Of a stretch of 64,000 nt of DNA, positions 60,508 through 64,000 are shown one piece after another (positions within the stretch are counted from its first letter, which is position 1; every line of letters starts with the position of its first letter). The DNA is taken from positions 806,001 to 870,000 of the forward strand of contig CAVRAV010000001.1 of the NCBI GenBank assembly GCA_963719165.1, given 5' to 3'. The position numbers and the translations under genes were made by a program. The DNA is from JAOUEA01 sp963719165. Lineage in GTDB: Bacteria; Actinomycetota; UBA4738; HRBIN12. The notes under the pieces were generated by a model. The model ran no database searches. It saw only the letters and a list, made by a program, of their open reading frames with translations, and was not told where the DNA came from.

Positions 60508-61377
60508 TCAGGAGGTGTGGGCGAGCTCGGCGAGCGCCGCCGCGGACATGGTGTCCATGGGCGCCGGCGCTCCGGTCCACAGCTCGAACGACAGGGCCGC
60601 TTGGTGCAGGAGGAGCCCCAGCCCGCCGAACGCGGTGGCGCCCGCGGCACGGGCCTGCGCCTGCAAAGGCGTGACCGCCGGGTGATAGAGGAGATCGACC
60701 ACCAACATCTGCGGACCAAACGGAGGCATCGGGAGGAGGTCCTCGGCCGCCCCCAGCGGGGTCGCGTTCACCACGAGGTCGGCCGCCGCGTCGGCAGCGT
60801 CGGCGAAGGCCACGATCTCGACCCGCGTGTCCAGGCCATCGAGCGCCGCCGCGACCCCGGTGGCGCGCTCACGATCGCGCGCGGCCACGATCAGGCGGGC
60901 GAGCCCGCCGCGCGCGAGGGCGAGCGCGGCCGCCCGCGCCGCGCCGCCGGCGCCGTACAGCAGCGCGGTTCTCCCCTCCGGCTCGAACCCGGCGTCCCGC
61001 CGCACGAACCGATCGAAACCCGGCGCGTCCGTGTTCTCCCCTCGCAGTTCCCCCTGCGAGATCACGAGCGTGTTCACGGCCCCCAGCCGTTCTGCGTCCT
61101 CCGAACGCATGGGAGTCAGACGAGCGGCCTCGGACTTGTGCGGCATCGTGACGTTGGCACCGGCGAACCCAAGGCTCACGAGACCGTCGAGAGCGGGAGC
61201 GAGATCCCGCGGCCTCACCGGCAGCGGCACGTACACCCAGTCGAGCCCCTCCGCCTCGAACGCCGCGTTGTGGATCGCGGGCGAGAGGCTATGGTCCACC
61301 GGCCAGCCGATGATGCCGACCGTCCTGGTGGATCCGTCGACGTGCCACGGCGGCGGCCCCGAAGGCGGCTCATCCAA
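60508..61377 (-). CDS. aroE: Shikimate dehydrogenase
   Basis: It reduces 3-dehydroshikimate with NADPH. The protein has the substrate site GWPVDHSLSPAIHNAAF, VTMPHKSEAARL with the catalytic lysine, ENTDAPGF, the NADP loop YGAGGAARAAALAL, VNATPLG and FGGLGLLLHQAALSFELWTG. The start is uncertain: a TTG at 61377 that overlaps the mltG stop gives 289 residues, with about 18 residues before the conserved TVGIIGWP. The pathway genes aroC, K, B and Q follow only after the pilus locus. Confidence 0.92.
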   Translation of the reverse strand: MDEPPSGPPPWHVDGSTRTVGIIGWPVDHSLSPAIHNAAFEAEGLDWVYVPLPVRPRDLAPALDGLVSLGFAGANVTMPHKSEAARLTPMRSEDAERLGAVNTLVISQGELRGENTDAPGFDRFVRRDAGFEPEGRTALLYGAGGAARAAALALARGGLARLIVAARDRERATGVAAALDGLDTRVEIVAFADAADAAADLVVNATPLGAAEDLLPMPPFGPQMLVVDLLYHPAVTPLQAQARAAGATAFGGLGLLLHQAALSFELWTGAPAPMDTMSAAALAELAHTS

Positions 61378-62443
61378 GGCACGCCGCCTTGTCCACCAGG
61401 AACTGCCCGTAGGTATCGCTGAACCGGCTCGCGCCGGCGGACCCACACGCCACGTAGTACCGGTAGCCGACCTGTGCCGGCTCGAGCGCGGCCCGGAGGG
61501 ATTCCAGACCCGGGCTCGCGATGGGCGTGGGTGGCAGGCCCGGGTTCAGCCGCGTGTTGTACGGGCTGTCGATCGCGAGATCGGCGTCGGTGAGACCGTT
61601 CGACGGATCCGGATCGATGTAGCCGACCGTGGCGTCGATGCCCAGCGTCATCCCGGCCTTCAATCGGTTGTAGATGACCGCCGCGATCTTGGGTCTGTCC
61701 CCGTCGATCTTGGCTTCCTCCTCGATCATGGAGGCGATCGTCACGATCTGGTAAGGGCTCACGCCGAGACGCTTCGCGTTCGACCACGGGAGCGCGCCGA
61801 CGTCGTGACGGAACTGATCGAGCAGCCGCGTGATGACGTCGTGCGACGTCGACCCGTTCTTCGCGAACCGGTACGTCTCGGGGAACAAGAACCCCTCGAC
61901 CGTCGGGGCGCCTTTCGGCAGGTATGGCTCGAGCGCATAGTCGCCGCTCTCCGCGTCGGCGATGAAGGACTTCGCGGGGATGCCCAGGGTTTGTTGGACT
62001 CGGTCGGCCGTCTGCGACACGCGGTAGCCGGGGGGAACGAGGACGTTCACGGTGGGTACCTTGGGAGGAGGCGTGGTCATCTCCGTGATGATCTCGTCGA
62101 GGCTCATCCCCGGCATGAGGGTGTACGTGCCCGCCCGGATCTGCGAGGCCTTCCCCGTGCCGCGCACGAGCAGGTTCCCGACGAATCCACCGCATCGGAT
62201 CAGGCCTGCCTGGGCGAGGTCGTCGACGACAACGCCCGCGCTCGCGCCGTCCTTGACGACGAAGGTGACCTTCTTCGTGGAACCGTCCGGTGAGGCCTTG
62301 CACCTCCGGTAGTGGTTCGCCGCCGCGACACCGCCGACGACCAGCGCCAGGAACAGGAAGAAGACGACGATGAGCGACGTGCGTCGGGGCCGATCCTTGC
62401 CATCGTGGCGCGCCGCGCGTTTCGGTGTGGGTTGCTGCTGCAT
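61370..62443 (-). CDS. mltG: Endolytic peptidoglycan transglycosylase MltG (YceG family)
   Basis: MltG cuts nascent glycan strands and sets their length. The 357-residue protein has a short basic cytoplasmic part, one membrane helix (about 23-43), a LysM-like segment and the YceG domain with EGFLFPETYRF, IVTIASMIEEEAKIDGDRPK containing the catalytic glutamate, AAVIYNRLKAGMTLGIDATV, and SPYNTRLNPGLPPTPIASPG. The gene is intact and lies between ruvX and aroE as in other Actinomycetota. Confidence 0.95.
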   Translation of the reverse strand: MQQQPTPKRAARHDGKDRPRRTSLIVVFFLFLALVVGGVAAANHYRRCKASPDGSTKKVTFVVKDGASAGVVVDDLAQAGLIRCGGFVGNLLVRGTGKASQIRAGTYTLMPGMSLDEIITEMTTPPPKVPTVNVLVPPGYRVSQTADRVQQTLGIPAKSFIADAESGDYALEPYLPKGAPTVEGFLFPETYRFAKNGSTSHDVITRLLDQFRHDVGALPWSNAKRLGVSPYQIVTIASMIEEEAKIDGDRPKIAAVIYNRLKAGMTLGIDATVGYIDPDPSNGLTDADLAIDSPYNTRLNPGLPPTPIASPGLESLRAALEPAQVGYRYYVACGSAGASRFSDTYGQFLVDKAACLG

Positions 62444-62485
62444 CGCTCCGGCGAGGATACCGGTCGCCCCGGTGATGGGTGGCGG

Positions 62486-62935
62486 TTAGGGTTGCGCGTC
62501 CAGCCACGCCTGGAGGATCACGGCGGCCGCGGCCCGGTCGATCACGCGGCGGCGATCCCGGCCCCCGACCCCCGCAGCGCGAAGGCCCGCCTCGGCCTCC
62601 GTCGTGCTCAGCCGCTCGTCCTGGAACACCAGGGGCACGTCGAGCGATCCTCGGAGGGCATCCGCGAAGCTCTCGGCGTGCCGCGCCTGCGTCCCGCGTT
62701 CCCCGGACATCGACAGCGGCAGCCCCATCACGACGAGGGTTGCCCCGTGTTCGGCGACCATGGAGGCGATGGCCTTCAGCTCCCCGGGCGGCTGGCCAAC
62801 GTGGACGGTGCCCACGGAGACCGCGAGCCGACGCTCGGGATCGCTCAGCGCGACCCCGATGCGGGCATCGCCGAGATCGAGCCCCAGGACGGGGCCGGGG
62901 CGCGGCGCCGCGTCGTGCTCCGGGACGGGCGGCAT
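62486..62935 (-). CDS. ruvX: Holliday junction resolvase-like protein RuvX (YqgF)
   Basis: The family has an RNase H fold and takes part in 16S rRNA 5'-end maturation and perhaps in recombination. The 149-residue protein has GLDLGDARIGVALSD with the first catalytic aspartate, VVMGLPLSMSGERGTQ, FQDERLSTTEAE and DRAAAAVILQAWLD. alaS-ruvX-mltG-aroE is a strongly conserved order. The ATG lies one base behind the alaS stop. Confidence 0.94.
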   Translation of the reverse strand: MPPVPEHDAAPRPGPVLGLDLGDARIGVALSDPERRLAVSVGTVHVGQPPGELKAIASMVAEHGATLVVMGLPLSMSGERGTQARHAESFADALRGSLDVPLVFQDERLSTTEAEAGLRAAGVGGRDRRRVIDRAAAAVILQAWLDAQP

Positions 62936-62936
62936 G

Positions 62937-64000
62937 TTACGCAGCCCCGAGGAGCTCCGCGAGCCTGCCCGGGATCCCCGTCAGCGCCTCGGCCACGGCG
63001 TCCGCGCGCCGACCGCCCGCCATCGCGAGGACGTCCTTGCCCCCGGCGCCCCCGCCGATAACGGACGCCGCCTGCTCGAGCAGGGCGGGCGCCGTCACGC
63101 CGCGCGCCACGGCGCCGGCCGAGCAGGCGGCCACCAGCTGCGCCGTGGTGCCGTCTCCGCCCCCCAACACAACGGCGGCGGGTCGCTCGGACATCCGATC
63201 GCGCACCTTCTGGGCGATCTCGCGCAGTCCCCCGGCGTCCGTGCCGGGGAGTTCGCCCAGCACGAGCGAGCAGCCGTTCACCTGCGTGGCACCACCCACG
63301 AGCCCCGCGATCACCGCGTCACGATCTCCGGCCTTGAGCTTCCCGAGCTCGTTCTTCAATCGCTTGTTCTCATCGAGGACCCGATGCGCGTGCTCGACGG
63401 CCGACCGCGGGTCCTGCGCCCCCAGCGCGTCCACCAGCCCCCGCAGCAGCTCGCGCTCCGCGTTGATATCCCGAAGCGCGTCGGGGCCAACCAAGGCCTC
63501 GACACGGCGCATCCCCGCTCCGATGGAGGCCTCGCCCACGATCCTGATCACGGCGATGGAGCCGGTCCGCTCCACGTGGGTTCCCCCGCAGAGCTCGCGG
63601 GAGTAGTCGCCGACCTCGACGACGCGCACCACGTCGCCGTACTTCTCGCCGAACAGCGCCACCGCACCGAGCGCCTTCGCCTCGTCCATGGAGGTCTCGA
63701 AGATGTGCACGACGTCGTCCTGGGCGAGCCGCCGATTCGCCTCCAGCTCCGCCACCTGGAGGGTCTCCGGCGGCACCGCCGCGCCGTGGGGGAAATCGAA
63801 CCGAAGACGACCCGGCGCCACGAGCGACCCGGCCTGCCGCGCGTGATCGCCGAGGAGATGCTTCAGCGTGGCATGCACGACGTGGGTCGAGGTGTGGGCG
63901 CGCGCCGTGGCCTCACGCCGCAGGCGGTCGATCTCGCCCACCGCGTCCTGGCCTCGCAGGACCTCCCCCGACTCGACCGTGCCCACGTGCATGATGGCGT
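62937..64000 (-). CDS. alaS: Alanyl-tRNA synthetase, C-terminal part (truncated by window edge)
   Basis: Only about the last 354 residues are in the window; the catalytic core lies to the right. Visible are the end of the editing domain, with metal ligands in HTSTHVVHATLKHLLG (HxxxH) and ELCGGTHVERTG (CxxxH), a coiled coil (ENKRLKNELGKLKAGD) and the DHHA1/C-Ala domain with LGGGDGTTAQLVAACS, GVTAPALLEQAASVIGGGAG and GKDVLAMAGGRRADAVAEAL. The stop lies one base before the ruvX start. An in-frame start-like codon at 63992 is internal and not the gene start. Confidence 0.95.
   Translation of the reverse strand, partial: AIMHVGTVESGEVLRGQDAVGEIDRLRREATARAHTSTHVVHATLKHLLGDHARQAGSLVAPGRLRFDFPHGAAVPPETLQVAELEANRRLAQDDVVHIFETSMDEAKALGAVALFGEKYGDVVRVVEVGDYSRELCGGTHVERTGSIAVIRIVGEASIGAGMRRVEALVGPDALRDINAERELLRGLVDALGAQDPRSAVEHAHRVLDENKRLKNELGKLKAGDRDAVIAGLVGGATQVNGCSLVLGELPGTDAGGLREIAQKVRDRMSERPAAVVLGGGDGTTAQLVAACSAGAVARGVTAPALLEQAASVIGGGAGGKDVLAMAGGRRADAVAEALTGIPGRLAELLGAA

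Overview
The window looks like part of the chromosome of an uncultured, high-GC member of the Actinomycetota, probably from a lineage outside the classical Actinomycetia. The evidence is an actinobacterial-type integration host factor (mihF) between pyrF and gmk, a PriA without recognisable helicase motifs, many GTGA/ATGA stop-start overlaps, and the gene order alaS-ruvX-mltG-aroE ... aroC-aroK-aroB-aroQ-pepQ-efp-nusB / pyrR-pyrB-pyrC-carA-carB-pyrK-pyrD-pyrF-mihF-gmk-rpoZ-coaBC-metK-priA-def-fmt-rsmB-rpe. No mobile element, CRISPR array or tRNA gene was seen.

Almost everything is on the minus strand, so the window reads from right to left. It starts inside alaS (right edge) and runs through ruvX, mltG and aroE into a type IV pilus locus of about 14 kb (46.5-60.5 kb: a Roadblock-like gene, pilB, pilT, pilC, pilA, two long minor-prepilin-like genes, a pilX-like gene, pilD, a small HTH regulator, pilM, pilN, pilO and a PilP/GspC-like gene). 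The rest of the shikimate genes (aroC, K, B, Q), pepQ, efp and nusB follow. A short divergent tatA (+ strand) separates these from the pyrimidine operon, whose leader carries a PyrR-binding loop and a terminator hairpin. Next come mihF-gmk-rpoZ-coaBC-metK-priA-def-fmt-rsmB-rpe, a GGDEF response regulator, the riboflavin operon under an FMN riboswitch, infC-rpmI-rplT, an unusual rRNA methyltransferase/histidine-kinase fusion, pheS-pheT, argF, polX and mpg. A penicillin-binding protein gene on the + strand is convergent with mpg and divergent from tyrS. tyrS is followed by a 16S-23S rRNA operon, cut by the left edge, whose promoter overlaps the tyrS stop codon.

The most unusual item is the gene at 14013-15488. 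It joins a complete SpoU/TrmH-type RNA methyltransferase to a histidine-kinase-like module: the H-box is intact, while the ATPase half has lost its N-box asparagine and its DxGxG motif. Other points of interest are a PyrR attenuator, a TyrRS whose HIGH motif reads TLGW, an infC with no standard in-frame start, a phosphomannose-isomerase-type cupin coupled to ribH, and the pilus locus with its predicted c-di-GMP-binding PilB, Roadblock-like protein and private HTH regulator.

A caution on sequence quality: many genes carry single-base indels, often in or beside short homopolymers, across which the reading frame and the family similarity resume cleanly. They affect the PBP, probably infC, ribE (three), pyrC, pepQ, and most pilus genes between 46.7 and 56.7 kb. 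I treat them as probable sequencing or assembly errors, not real pseudogenes, and I give the extent of the reconstructed gene. Proteins that look fused because of such shifts (pyrC-carA, ribE-ribBA, pyrK-pyrD) are separate genes.
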